A DNA stretch of 24,755 nt from a virus: IMG/VR virus record IMGVR_UViG_3300032296_000332, positions 1 to 24,755 of that record, one strand, 5' to 3'. The notes under the pieces were generated by a model. It saw only the letters and a program-made list of their open reading frames with translations. It was not told the origin of the DNA and ran no database searches. Positions 15,306-21,411 of the stretch are shown here, piece after piece; positions within the stretch are counted from its first letter, which is position 1, and every line of letters starts with the position of its first letter. A program made the position numbers and the translations under genes.

Positions 15306-15752
15306 ATGGAAAATAAAGTAAAGGGCGTGGAGTTATTGGCTACGCTTGAGAAAATTAAAGGCGGAGAAACTTACGACATCTTTAACCTGTTGCCAGATAT
15401 TGCAGGGGGTAGCGTGTGGTTAGATGAAATCAAAGACACCGCAATGTATGTCCAAGGTTATGTTAATGCTTACGAGGATTACAGCATAGATGACCTTAGA
15501 GATTACGGGCACGAGTATGCAAACGGGCAATGTGAAACCTATTACAAAAACATAAATGACGAGGTGCAAGCCTTGAGCCTATGGGCTAGTAATGAAATCG
15601 ACGAAGGGGTGGCAGAGTTAGCGTCAGATATAGAACCAAAACTTACAACTTTGCAGAGCCTTTATTTATTCGTGGCAAAGCGTATGGTATGGGACGCAGT
15701 AGTAGACCAAACCTTTCAACACACAACACAAGACGAATTGGTGGAGGCATAA
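15306..15752 (+). CDS. Hypothetical acidic protein (148 aa)
   Basis: 148 aa, acidic and mostly helical, with no family I recognise. Visible segments are KGVELLATLEKIKGGETYDI, DDLRDYGHEYANGQCETYYK and a long helix at the end (LTTLQSLYLFVAKRMVWDAV). There is no Cys-pair, nucleotide-binding or membrane motif. The ATG follows leader D. Its stop (15750-15752) is directly abutted by the ATG of the next gene. It is the largest protein of the small-gene modules and could be their main effector, but only position suggests that. Confidence 0.65.
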   Translation: MENKVKGVELLATLEKIKGGETYDIFNLLPDIAGGSVWLDEIKDTAMYVQGYVNAYEDYSIDDLRDYGHEYANGQCETYYKNINDEVQALSLWASNEIDEGVAELASDIEPKLTTLQSLYLFVAKRMVWDAVVDQTFQHTTQDELVEA

Positions 15753-15902
15753 ATGAAATCTCCTACCTATTACCGCACACGCACGATTGTGCGGGCGTTG
15801 TTTGCGCTTGGCGTGTTTGTTATCTTTTACCTAATCGCAACCCGTATCTGGTGGACGGGCACGGGATTTTGCTTTAACACTATCGAGATTTGTGGGGTGT
15901 GA
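15753..15902 (+). CDS. Small membrane protein (49 aa)
   Basis: 49 aa, MKSPTYYRTRTIVRALFALG at the start. The N-terminus is basic (RTRTIVR) and is followed by a hydrophobic helix (about residues 13-31, ALFALGVFVIFYLIA), then RIWWTGTGFCFNTIEICGV with two cysteines outside. The positive-inside rule predicts N-in, C-out. GGTGGAGG lies within the end of the upstream gene as the ribosome-binding site. The last codons lie in an imperfect tandem repeat (see 15882-15980). Function unknown. Confidence 0.6.
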   Translation: MKSPTYYRTRTIVRALFALGVFVIFYLIATRIWWTGTGFCFNTIEICGV

Positions 15903-15980
15903 TATGTGTGGCGATTGCTTACAAGATATAAAGATTTGTGGGTGTGATAAATGAATTGCAATTTATGTGGGTGTGATGGT
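15882..15980 (+). repeat. Imperfect tandem repeats spanning three small genes
   Basis: Three related stretches occur in about 90 nt: AGATTTGTGGGGTGTGATA (15885-15903), AGATTTGTGGGTGTGATAA (15931-15949 region) and ATTTATGTGGGTGTGATGG (15960-15978 region). The first two end just before an ATG and give CGV-stop and CGCDK-stop; the third is inside the 42-aa gene. This suggests a local duplication that produced the 16-aa ORF. Confidence 0.5.
15904..15954 (+). CDS. 16-residue Cys-rich microprotein (possible gene remnant)
   Basis: MCGDCLQDIKICGCDK, 16 aa, with CxxC and CxC. The ATG follows GGGGTGTGAT and its stop overlaps the next ATG (ATGA). The CGDC..D core is repeated in the next protein (CGDCWYD). 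It could be a true microprotein, a leader peptide that couples translation across the junction, or a fragment left by the tandem duplication described at 15882-15980. It is too short for any standard gene caller. Confidence 0.35.
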   Translation: MCGDCLQDIKICGCDK

Positions 15981-16079
15981 GCATACTTAGCACACGAAGT
16001 TGGACGCAAGACCGTATCCATATGCGGTGATTGTTGGTATGACGAAATGAAATGGCAACGAAAGATGGGAGAAAAATAA
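15951..16079 (+). CDS. Small zinc-ribbon protein (42 aa)
   Basis: 42 aa, MNCNLCGCDGAYLAHEVGRK, then TVSICGDCWYDEMKWQRKMG. Two Cys pairs (CNLC and CGDC) separated by about 20 residues make a classic treble-clef or zinc-ribbon microdomain. Such small zinc proteins in phages may bind nucleic acid or host RNA polymerase. The start overlaps the preceding stop (ATGA). The stop is directly adjacent to the next gene's ATG (16080). No specific family identified. Confidence 0.65.
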   Translation: MNCNLCGCDGAYLAHEVGRKTVSICGDCWYDEMKWQRKMGEK

Positions 16080-16265
16080 ATGTTAGATGAAGATACACCA
16101 GAATGGGAACACACAATAACCGCAACGGTTAAACTACGGCAACGCAACAGAGCAACCGACGCAGACAAAAGTTGGTTTCTTGCAAAGGATGATGAAGAGA
16201 GTTGGTATGTTCTCTCGATTGATTGGGATAACCTTGCCAATTCAGACACAATCAGAATAAAATAA
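16080..16265 (+). CDS. Small hypothetical protein (61 aa)
   Basis: 61 aa, MLDEDTPEWEHTITATVKLR at the start, then SWFLAKDDEESWYVLSIDWD. It is probably an all-beta protein of about four strands. No cysteines, membrane segment or recognised domain. GGGAG lies upstream of the ATG. It abuts the zinc-ribbon gene on one side and is separated by 22 nt from the next gene. Function unknown. Confidence 0.6.
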   Translation: MLDEDTPEWEHTITATVKLRQRNRATDADKSWFLAKDDEESWYVLSIDWDNLANSDTIRIK

Positions 16266-16287
16266 ACCAATGGAGACAGGAGAAGCA

Positions 16288-16647
16288 ATGAACGCAACAC
16301 AAGAAATAAAAATTACTGGTAAAGAGCACGAAGAATTATCTTGGAAAAGATATGTTTATTTTGAATATCAAGGTAAAGAATATGTAGTCATATTATTTTG
16401 GGATGAGTTCAATGGGTATGAAATCTATTGGAAAAACTCCGAAAGTGGTTTGATTAACTCTCAAGAAGCCCCAGATTGGGTGGTAAATTGGGATGAGGAC
16501 GAGCACGAAGGAATGAGTTTTGGTCATTACTTAGATGAACTTACTTACCAATGGAAACCAAGTCGAAATAATCCTGACTTATTTGATGACTTAGTATCTT
16601 CGGCAGAAAGATTAATTCAATTAACAGGAGAGAAAAAGAATGGTTAA
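16288..16647 (+). CDS. Hypothetical acidic protein (119 aa)
   Basis: 119 aa starting MNATQEIKITGKEHEELSWK. It looks beta-rich, with aromatic strands (RYVYFEYQGKEYVVILFWDE) and an acidic region (DEDEHEGM), then a helix at the end (LFDDLVSSAERLIQLTGEKK). An in-frame ATG at 16270 exists, but GACAGGAG lies between it and 16288, so 16288 is chosen. The same GACAGGAG sequence precedes the genes at 14043, 14351 and the leftward gene at 24134. No family recognised. Confidence 0.6.
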   Translation: MNATQEIKITGKEHEELSWKRYVYFEYQGKEYVVILFWDEFNGYEIYWKNSESGLINSQEAPDWVVNWDEDEHEGMSFGHYLDELTYQWKPSRNNPDLFDDLVSSAERLIQLTGEKKNG

Positions 16648-16753
16648 GTATCAAATAACCGCAGAGGTTGATAGCCAATGGTTTGATATTCTAGGGCAGA
16701 TTACTAGGTATCAAGATGGGTTTGTGTGGCACGCAGTAGAGGAGGTAAAATAA
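16640..16753 (+). CDS. Small hypothetical protein (37 aa)
   Basis: 37 aa, MVKYQITAEVDSQWFDILGQ at the start, ending HAVEEVK. Its ATG overlaps the previous gene by 8 nt and is preceded by AACAGGAG within that gene. It is probably a short beta protein. There is nothing catalytic. The overlapping arrangement and ribosome-binding site make it likely to be translated. Confidence 0.5.
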   Translation: MVKYQITAEVDSQWFDILGQITRYQDGFVWHAVEEVK

Positions 16754-16755
16754 CA

Positions 16756-16890
16756 ATGGACATATGCCAATTTTGTGGGTGGGAAATAAAAAATCCTGCT
16801 TGGTATAACTACTATAATCAGAAACCATTTTGCGACGATTGCAATATGGATATGTATTTAGAAAAAGAAAAAGAAATGGAGAATGCATAA
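16756..16890 (+). CDS. Small zinc-ribbon protein (44 aa)
   Basis: 44 aa, MDICQFCGWEIKNPAWYNYY, then NQKPFCDDCNMDMYLEKEKE. Two Cys pairs (CQFC and CDDC) 18 residues apart form a zinc ribbon, followed by a charged helix. It has the same architecture as the 42-aa protein at 15951-16079, although the sequence is different. GGAGG lies at 16740-16744. The stop overlaps the next ATG (TAATG). Confidence 0.65.
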   Translation: MDICQFCGWEIKNPAWYNYYNQKPFCDDCNMDMYLEKEKEMENA

Positions 16891-17180
16891 TGATTGGAAC
16901 AAGCAGGGTAGTTAGAACAGATAGCAATGGTGAAAGATTTTTAGGCGACCCACCTAGTAATGTGGTTGTTCTAAGAAATGCTTTTGATGTTGTCTATGAA
17001 ACCAAAGGGACGGAATGTGTAAGAGTATTCCTACCAGAGGGCGTCGGTATTCCAGAGGATTGGAATGAATGGACAATGCAGGCTAAAGATGAATGGTTAT
17101 TTGAGAACCAAGATTATGTAAACTACAAATGGAAAGATGTAGATAGAGGTGATGTAGTCCAGATACAAGAATTAAGATGA
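16890..17180 (+). CDS. Hypothetical protein (96 aa)
   Basis: 96 aa, MIGTSRVVRTDSNGERFLGD at the start, then NVVVLRNAFDVVYETKGTEC and FLPEGVGIPEDWNEWTMQAK. The C-terminal part is acidic. A frame from 16830 exists, but the ATG at 16890 overlapping the previous stop is the likely start. No recognised family. Its stop overlaps the next small gene by 4 nt (ATGA). Confidence 0.6.
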   Translation: MIGTSRVVRTDSNGERFLGDPPSNVVVLRNAFDVVYETKGTECVRVFLPEGVGIPEDWNEWTMQAKDEWLFENQDYVNYKWKDVDRGDVVQIQELR

Positions 17181-17266
17181 GCATAACAGTATTCTTCCTC
17201 CTATTACTTGTGCTCAGATACCACAGAAAATGGCTTACCTATTGGAGAAGTTGGAGGACTAGATGA
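17177..17266 (+). CDS. 29-residue membrane microprotein
   Basis: MSITVFFLLLLVLRYHRKWL is followed by TYWRSWRTR. A hydrophobic helix of about 10-12 residues is followed by a strongly basic, Trp-rich tail. Both ends overlap neighbours with ATGA (17177-17180 and 17263-17266), exactly the pattern of real coupled genes in this operon. The small, basic, membrane-facing shape would suit a membrane-interacting peptide; its role is unknown. Confidence 0.5.
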   Translation: MSITVFFLLLLVLRYHRKWLTYWRSWRTR

Positions 17267-17514
17267 GTATAATTGCTGAGGTGTTAATGCCACCTGAGTG
17301 GACTAAAAAGGCGTTGTGTGCTGAGGTAGACCCTGAGATATTCTTTCCCGACAAAGGGGAGAGGACAGCCCACGTTAAACAAATATGTAAAGCCTGTATT
17401 GTCAAGGTAGAGTGCCTTGAATATTCGATACAGAACAACGAAAGGTTTGGCGTATGGGGCGGACTAACGGAACACGACAGACGCAAGGTAAGAGCAAGAA
17501 AAAAGGTAAGTTAA
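17263..17514 (+). CDS. whiB: WhiB-family Fe-S transcription regulator
   Basis: 83 aa. Cysteines at 19, 42, 45 and 51 (C, then QICKAC, then VEC) give the C-x(22)-C-x(2)-C-x(5)-C pattern that binds a [4Fe-4S] cluster. FGVWGGLTEHDRRK (62-75) is the GVWGG turn followed by the basic DNA-contacting tail (KVRARKK). WhiB-like proteins are specific to actinobacteria and their phages and act with the sigma factor of RNA polymerase. Phage members such as WhiBTM4 are known to alter host transcription. ATG at 17263 overlaps the preceding stop by 4 nt. The sigma-like protein at 18243-18893 is a possible partner (inference). Confidence 0.95.
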   Translation: MSIIAEVLMPPEWTKKALCAEVDPEIFFPDKGERTAHVKQICKACIVKVECLEYSIQNNERFGVWGGLTEHDRRKVRARKKVS

Positions 17515-17918
17515 TACACAAGCGGGTGGTAGCCACGGCTTTGTTGGTTATCACCCTAACTTTATTTTCTGTCAATAAGATAAACTCACCCTCCAAATCC
17601 CCCACCCCTGAGCCGACTAAGGCTACAATGGAGCAGAAGAAGGCTAACAAAGCGTTGGCTAAAAAGATTGCTTGGGTTGGGTATGGTTGGAAAGATAAAG
17701 AATGGGCTTGTCTTGATAAAATATTTATTAAAGAAGCAAAGTATGACCATCTTGCAAAGAACCAATCTGGTTCAAGTGCATACGGAATTGGACAAAGACT
17801 TAAAGAAAAAAGCAAAGACCCTATGGTTCAGTTATTACATACATATAAATATATCCAGCACAGATATAAAACCCCTTGTTCTGCTTGGCGGTTCCACGTT
17901 AAATACAATTATTATTAA
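17454..17918 (+). CDS. Membrane-anchored lytic transglycosylase
   Basis: 154 aa. After a Lys-rich start (KSKKKGKLIHK) there is a hydrophobic helix (about residues 24-39, RVVATALLVITLTLFSV), then a Pro/Thr linker, then the catalytic domain: WACLDKIFIKEAKYDHLAKN with the presumed catalytic Glu94, QSGSSAYGIGQ (104-114), and PCSAWRFHVKYNYY at the end. This is the actinobacterial small transglycosylase layout, usually with a C-terminal HW(S)...GWY-like end. It would cut glycan chains. The N-terminal anchor implies an exported or membrane-tethered enzyme. The ATG at 17454 overlaps whiB by 61 nt and has only a weak site. A GTG at 17526 would keep the anchor and avoid the overlap, so the start is uncertain. 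Confidence 0.75.
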   Translation: MGRTNGTRQTQGKSKKKGKLIHKRVVATALLVITLTLFSVNKINSPSKSPTPEPTKATMEQKKANKALAKKIAWVGYGWKDKEWACLDKIFIKEAKYDHLAKNQSGSSAYGIGQRLKEKSKDPMVQLLHTYKYIQHRYKTPCSAWRFHVKYNYY

Positions 17919-18094
17919 TGTTTGACTTGCGAGGCGAGCCAGCACTTGTATGTGTGTGTGGTTCAAAGATGTGGAACTTAAAAGTTATGTGGGATAGTGA
18001 GACTAGACAAGTAGGAATGTATTTGTTAGACCAAGTATGTGATGAGTGTGGGGCTATAGCCACCGCTCCGACAGAGATAGATGGGTGTGATTAA
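17918..18094 (+). CDS. Small zinc-ribbon protein (58 aa)
   Basis: 58 aa, MFDLRGEPALVCVCGSKMWN, with CVC near residue 12 and CDEC at 41-44, a zinc-ribbon pattern separated by a beta hairpin (LKVMWDSETRQVGMYLLDQ). It ends in TAPTEIDGCD. The start overlaps the transglycosylase stop (TAATG) and its stop overlaps the next gene (TAATG). Role unknown; probably nucleic-acid or polymerase binding. Confidence 0.65.
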   Translation: MFDLRGEPALVCVCGSKMWNLKVMWDSETRQVGMYLLDQVCDECGAIATAPTEIDGCD

Positions 18095-18261
18095 TGCCAA
18101 CATATGAATATAAATGTAATGTATGTGGTGGGCAACAAGAACTTAGTAAGGCGCACGACGACGAGACAATACCTGTTTGTTGTGATACAAGTATGACACG
18201 TTTATGGTCTGCCACTCCTACCATTTTTAAGACAGGTGGATTTTATTCTACAGGTGGTTGA
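18094..18261 (+). CDS. FmdB-type zinc-ribbon protein (55 aa)
   Basis: 55 aa, MPTYEYKCNVCGGQQELSKA at the start and TPTIFKTGGFYSTGG at the end. The MPTYEYxCxxC opening and the late PTIFKxGGFY motif are the signature of the FmdB putative regulator / CxxC-CxxC-SSSS zinc-ribbon family. The second metal site here is CC (VCCDTS), not CxxC. In the host family these are small regulatory proteins; the phage role is unknown. It is the last gene of the plus-strand operon and its end overlaps the converging sigma-like gene by 19 nt. Confidence 0.8.
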   Translation: MPTYEYKCNVCGGQQELSKAHDDETIPVCCDTSMTRLWSATPTIFKTGGFYSTGG

Positions 18262-18893
18262 GGTTCTTCAGTTTCAGGTAAATCTTCATCACGAAAAGGT
18301 TTAAATCCTCCAACTTTATTAATCAATTTCTTTATTGCACGTTTATTTCTCATACGAGCAGTGTCTTCACTAGGTAGTTTCATCTCATCTGCAATTGCTT
18401 GGAAGTCCATACTCTCAGAGTAGCGAAGGAACAATAACTTCCTATCTTCTTTACCCAACTTCCAAAATCCTGCATCAATTTCAATCATCATTGCCATTAG
18501 ATTTCCTCCTTCGGAGGGAGCAGAGGGACGAGCAGTGCCACCAAGATTTAATTTATGTGCAAGGTTTATCTCACCCCTTAAGACAGAGGGCAACAAGGCT
18601 TCAATCATATCTGCTTGGTAAAAGAATAGGTCAGAGGTTTCATACCCACCTGTCTTTGCTTTCCAAGCCTGACAATAATCTAGTGCTTGATTGCGAAGCG
18701 AACGATAGATTAAATTCTTTGCATCTTTCTCACCTATTGCTTCCCAAGTATCTAGTTTATTTGGGTGCTCAACAAACCATTGATATAGATTTTGTTTTAT
18801 ATCTTGTATATCAATCTTAAATTTAAGTTGATATTCAGAGGCAACAGAGTCCACAATGTAGTCCCACTTTTGTATTCTATTCCATTCAATCAC
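18243..18893 (-). CDS. Sigma-factor-like protein
   Basis: 216 aa. The C-terminal half has a sigma-70 region-4-type HTH: EDRKLLFLRYSESMDFQAIA (about 152-171), then DEMKLPSEDTARMRNKRAIK. The N-terminal half (DIQDIKQNLYQWFVEHP..., IYRSLRNQALDYCQAWKAKT) is similar to the sigma-like proteins of other actinobacteriophages. It may act as an ECF-like sigma for late genes, or as a non-canonical transcription factor. The weak -35 sequences seen upstream of the phage operons would suit an alternative sigma. GTG at 18893 overlaps the previous stop (GTGA). It is the last gene of the leftward early operon and is convergent with the FmdB gene. Confidence 0.7.
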   Translation of the reverse strand: MIEWNRIQKWDYIVDSVASEYQLKFKIDIQDIKQNLYQWFVEHPNKLDTWEAIGEKDAKNLIYRSLRNQALDYCQAWKAKTGGYETSDLFFYQADMIEALLPSVLRGEINLAHKLNLGGTARPSAPSEGGNLMAMMIEIDAGFWKLGKEDRKLLFLRYSESMDFQAIADEMKLPSEDTARMRNKRAIKKLINKVGGFKPFRDEDLPETEEPQPPVE

Positions 18894-19279
18894 GTTAGTT
18901 TTATGCCCAATTCTACTGGTAAAAATGTAACTAATTTAGTTGTCTTTGACTTATCTTGAAACTCAGTAGTAGTTGGTAGCCATTTATCAACCCATTCTAA
19001 ATCTTTTACTACCGAGTTTAGAGGGAAAGCCCAGACTCCAATAGGTGTAGAGTTTATATACCAAGGTTCATAATTTAAAACCTTTGCAGTCGTAACTAAA
19101 AAATCAAACTTCTTTCTCTCTAGTAACAAAGTATCATAGTGAGTAAGCCTAGACTTAAGTTCAATAAACATTTTGAAACTACTACTTGTGCAGTCAAATC
19201 CATCATATTCATTAGAAGACTTTTCTAAATCAGAATAGTGTCCAGTCTTTAACCAATCGAATAACTCTTGTTCTTTCAT
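18890..19279 (-). CDS. PD-(D/E)XK-like nuclease family protein
   Basis: 129 aa. Residues 25-44 (YDGFDCTSSSFKMFIELKSR) give the D...ExK core of a restriction-endonuclease-like fold, with Asp26 or Asp29, Glu40 and Lys42. They are followed by LTHYDTLLLERKKFDFLV, a conserved-looking helix. The size is small and no DNA-binding extension is seen. It may nick or trim DNA or process recombination intermediates. The start ATG overlaps the preceding stop (ATGA). Calling it an active nuclease is inference from the motif. Confidence 0.6.
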   Translation of the reverse strand: MKEQELFDWLKTGHYSDLEKSSNEYDGFDCTSSSFKMFIELKSRLTHYDTLLLERKKFDFLVTTAKVLNYEPWYINSTPIGVWAFPLNSVVKDLEWVDKWLPTTTEFQDKSKTTKLVTFLPVELGIKLT

Positions 19280-19659
19280 TCAGTATCCCACTTATGCCTC
19301 AAGACTAACAGGGCTATGATTGAGTAGTTTGCCATATCTTTAAAGGAGTCTTCAAGCGATTCGTATTGTGGTGTTGCGCCTTTGTCAACAAGGTTATTAA
19401 TGCGGGCAAGTTTGTCGTGCATACGCACTCGTAATCCATTAAGAGGTCCACCTGGTGATTCGGAGATATTCTTCGGGCCGTAATCAAGATGTTTCTTGAT
19501 GAGTAATTGTTTGAGTTCATCAAAGGTTTCACTGACCGCTATTGCAAACTTGGGGTCGTAAGCAGGGGCACTGTAATTTGTAGTATCAATTGATTGTCCT
19601 GTATCTTTGTTGATGTTATATGGAAACCTTGCCGTTCCAAGTGGGTTATAATCTGCCAT
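19276..19659 (-). CDS. DUF1599 / nucleotide-modification-associated-like protein
   Basis: 127 aa. The block KKHLDYGPKNISESPGGPLN, then GLRVRMHDKLARINNL and YESLEDSFKDMANYSIIALL, matches my memory of the DUF1599 (nucleotide-modification-associated domain 1) family, found in phages with altered bases. It is a helical domain, probably handling nucleotides; no thymidylate synthase or base-modifying enzyme is visible in this window. ATG at 19659 is preceded by GGGGAG. The gene lies in the replication operon. Confidence 0.6.
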   Translation of the reverse strand: MADYNPLGTARFPYNINKDTGQSIDTTNYSAPAYDPKFAIAVSETFDELKQLLIKKHLDYGPKNISESPGGPLNGLRVRMHDKLARINNLVDKGATPQYESLEDSFKDMANYSIIALLVLRHKWDTE

Positions 19660-19665
19660 ACTTCT

Positions 19666-20031
19666 TCACTCCCCATTCTCTTTGTCACCTTCAGTTAGTA
19701 ATTGCTGAAGTGATTCGTCAAAATTCTGTAGAGAAGATTTGACTATCATATCCTCAATCAACGTGTCAATTAAGTCATAGCCATTTTCTGCTGCAAAAAG
19801 TGTAACATATGTAGATTGTGCTATATGTCTTATTTGTTCCGTGTTGTCCGAATTGTCGTAAATAAATTTTAGCAAAGAACCAAGCATTAATCTGTAGCCA
19901 TTAGGAAGTATTAGATAAGGGTCAAAGTCATCATCATCTTCCAAGGTATGGTCTATTAAATCAAATGAATTATCAAACACTTGACCACAATCGTGACACT
20001 TCAGATAGTCTGGGTCAATTGGGTCTATCAC
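19666..20031 (-). CDS. Hypothetical protein with N-terminal C2H2-like finger
   Basis: 121 aa. The start carries CHDCGQVFDNSFDLIDH (12-28), a CxxC...H finger of C2H2 type; the fourth ligand is not obvious. The rest is acidic and helical (EDMIVKSSLQNFDESLQQLL). GTG at 20031 overlaps the primase stop (GTGA), so translation is coupled. It may be a primase accessory by position only. Confidence 0.55.
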   Translation of the reverse strand: MIDPIDPDYLKCHDCGQVFDNSFDLIDHTLEDDDDFDPYLILPNGYRLMLGSLLKFIYDNSDNTEQIRHIAQSTYVTLFAAENGYDLIDTLIEDMIVKSSLQNFDESLQQLLTEGDKENGE

Positions 20032-20648
20032 TCAAGCCCAGCCTTCTCTCTTATATATCCTGCTCCGAATTTAACATAGGCTGAGTTGACATCTTCTCCT
20101 TCTGGCAGTTGCACAATAGTAACGGGGAGTTCCCTAGCCAATGAGCGTGCGAACTCCGTGCCTGGTTGGTCTCCGTCGGCAAAGACAAATACTCTTTCAA
20201 AGTCCGCAAGTAAGCGAGTGTAATGTTTCTTCCAACTATTAGCCCCAGGAACACCGATACAAGGAATACCAACACAAGCAGAAAGAGTAATAGTATCGAG
20301 TTCACCTTCACACACTCCAATGTAATCGCTTGCCTTGTCTATGTCTAATACGTTATACATTCTGGTATCAGCACCAGTCATTCCCATATATTTAGGTTCA
20401 ACAGCAGGATTAAGACTGCGAAAACGCAAATCGACTGCACCAGTCTTGGTAATATACGGTATGGATAATCTTCCTTGGAATGCTTCGTGTCCAACTTCAG
20501 GCTCCACGACTACGCCTAATTGCGCCAGCCGTGCTACCTCCAATGGAATGCCTCTGCTTTTTAGGTAATCTTCCGCCCGATAAATGTTTTCCCCGTAACG
20601 TGCTGCTGCTTTGTCCAGTAATTCCTTCTGCGATGCGCTCTGCTTCAC
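20028..20648 (-). CDS. DnaG-like primase, TOPRIM part
   Basis: 206 aa. A DnaG-type primase catalytic region: RAEDYLKSRGIPLEVARLAQ and FQGRLSIPYITKTGAVDLRF near the start, VCEGELDTI with Glu114 (TOPRIM glutamate), and FVFADGDQPG with Asp158 and Asp160 (metal-binding DxD). No zinc domain is present in this frame; it lies in the overlapping upstream ORF (20497-20877). GTG at 20648 is inside that ORF. The frame of this ORF is +1 relative to the zinc ORF. Together they make a complete primase for lagging-strand priming. Whether they are two proteins or joined by frameshift is unknown. Confidence 0.85.
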   Translation of the reverse strand: MKQSASQKELLDKAAARYGENIYRAEDYLKSRGIPLEVARLAQLGVVVEPEVGHEAFQGRLSIPYITKTGAVDLRFRSLNPAVEPKYMGMTGADTRMYNVLDIDKASDYIGVCEGELDTITLSACVGIPCIGVPGANSWKKHYTRLLADFERVFVFADGDQPGTEFARSLARELPVTIVQLPEGEDVNSAYVKFGAGYIREKAGLE

Positions 20649-20877
20649 GTATATTAACTCCTTCTTGTTGGCTTATTATTTGTAAACTGTTACCTTGCAC
20701 TCCGCAGGCGAAACAGAAGAATATATTATTGTCAAGATTCGCAGTTCCTGATTGGTGCGTATCGGAGTGGAAAGGACACTTGAGATTAACTTGCCCGTGG
20801 TCTTGTCGTAGATTTGCTCCGTAGTGCAAAAGAATTTCTCTAATGCTTGGTAAGTCATTGTCATTTCTTCTCACCAT
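20497..20877 (-). CDS. Primase zinc-binding (CHC2) part
   Basis: 126 aa as read. C34, H37, C55 and C58 (KCPFHSD, then FFCFACGVQGNSLQII) form the CHC2 zinc finger that lets DnaG-type primases recognise template. The final 40 residues are Arg/Ser/Gly-rich (RLPKKQRHSIGGSTAGAIRR) and read in a frame overlapping the TOPRIM gene by 152 nt. The ordered domain ends near residue 85. ATG at 20877 overlaps the HJ-resolvase-like gene by 17 nt. AGGAT precedes it but is very close, so a GTG at 20874 is possible. Confidence 0.8.
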   Translation of the reverse strand: MVRRNDNDLPSIREILLHYGANLRQDHGQVNLKCPFHSDTHQSGTANLDNNIFFCFACGVQGNSLQIISQQEGVNIREAERIAEGITGQSSSTLRGKHLSGGRLPKKQRHSIGGSTAGAIRRSRGA

Positions 20878-21208
20878 ATCCTGCCTCTCTTAAAAGATTA
20901 ACAACATCTTCTAACCTCAACACTACAACCCAATCTTTAATTCTTTCTTCACCTTGACCATTAAGTCTTAAACAAACTAAACCAAGTATGCCAGTCTTAG
21001 CACGTTCTTTTAATTGCTTAATAGCACTAGATGGATTGAACCCAGTTCGTGCTTTGACTTCCCAATCTATACCAACACACCCAGTTATATCTGTACCACT
21101 ACGACCTGCACCAGTAGATTCTGCATATGGGAATCCATTAAGTGCTAAGTATTCAGCCACTACTTTTTGGCTACGGTATCCCCTATGTTTACGGGATTGA
21201 GATGGCAC
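20861..21208 (-). CDS. Holliday-junction-resolvase-like PD-(D/E)XK nuclease
   Basis: 115 aa. AESTGAGRSGTDITGCVGID (29-48), then WEVKAR, puts Asp40, Glu50 and Lys52 in a nuclease core; GYRSQKVVAEYLALNGFPY at the start matches resolvase-like nucleases that act on branched DNA. In phages these trim recombination intermediates before packaging. GTG at 21208 overlaps the preceding stop. It sits directly before the primase genes, a common arrangement in actinobacteriophages. Confidence 0.7.
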   Translation of the reverse strand: MPSQSRKHRGYRSQKVVAEYLALNGFPYAESTGAGRSGTDITGCVGIDWEVKARTGFNPSSAIKQLKERAKTGILGLVCLRLNGQGEERIKDWVVVLRLEDVVNLLREAGYGEKK

Positions 21209-21411
21209 TAGTACGCACTCTTATCTTTCCTAAGAATGCGAACAGCCCAATCTAATCCTTGATTAAGTCCATCACCCCACTCATCGGTAGGTTTAATCTT
21301 TCTTTCTTCAATCTTGGTAATAAAATCTTTTAGTTCTGCGTTAACCTCAAGTAAAACAAGACGACGAATCTCCTGTGTCATATCATCTTCTTCTTCTCTA
21401 ATCACACTCAC
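21208..21411 (-). CDS. Small acidic hypothetical protein (67 aa)
   Basis: 67 aa or slightly less. It is charged and helical: MTQEIRRLVLLEVNAELKDF, then DEWGDGLNQGLDWAVRILRK. No recognised domain. The first GTG (21411) overlaps the previous stop, but GTG at 21405 (spacing of AAGGAG better) or ATG at 21381 are also possible starts. It lies between two nuclease-like genes in the replication operon. Confidence 0.55.
   Translation of the reverse strand: MSVIREEEDDMTQEIRRLVLLEVNAELKDFITKIEERKIKPTDEWGDGLNQGLDWAVRILRKDKSAY

Noticed and set aside
15827-16300. 157-aa minus-strand ORF
   Set aside because: Antisense to several overlapping small genes on the plus strand, which have coupled starts and Cys-pair motifs.
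17668-17925. 85-aa plus-strand ORF
   Set aside because: Alternative frame of the transglycosylase, whose catalytic motifs are in the other frame.
20676-20864. 62-aa minus-strand ORF starting MTMTYQAL
   Set aside because: Out of frame with the CHC2 zinc motif, which is clearly the real reading.
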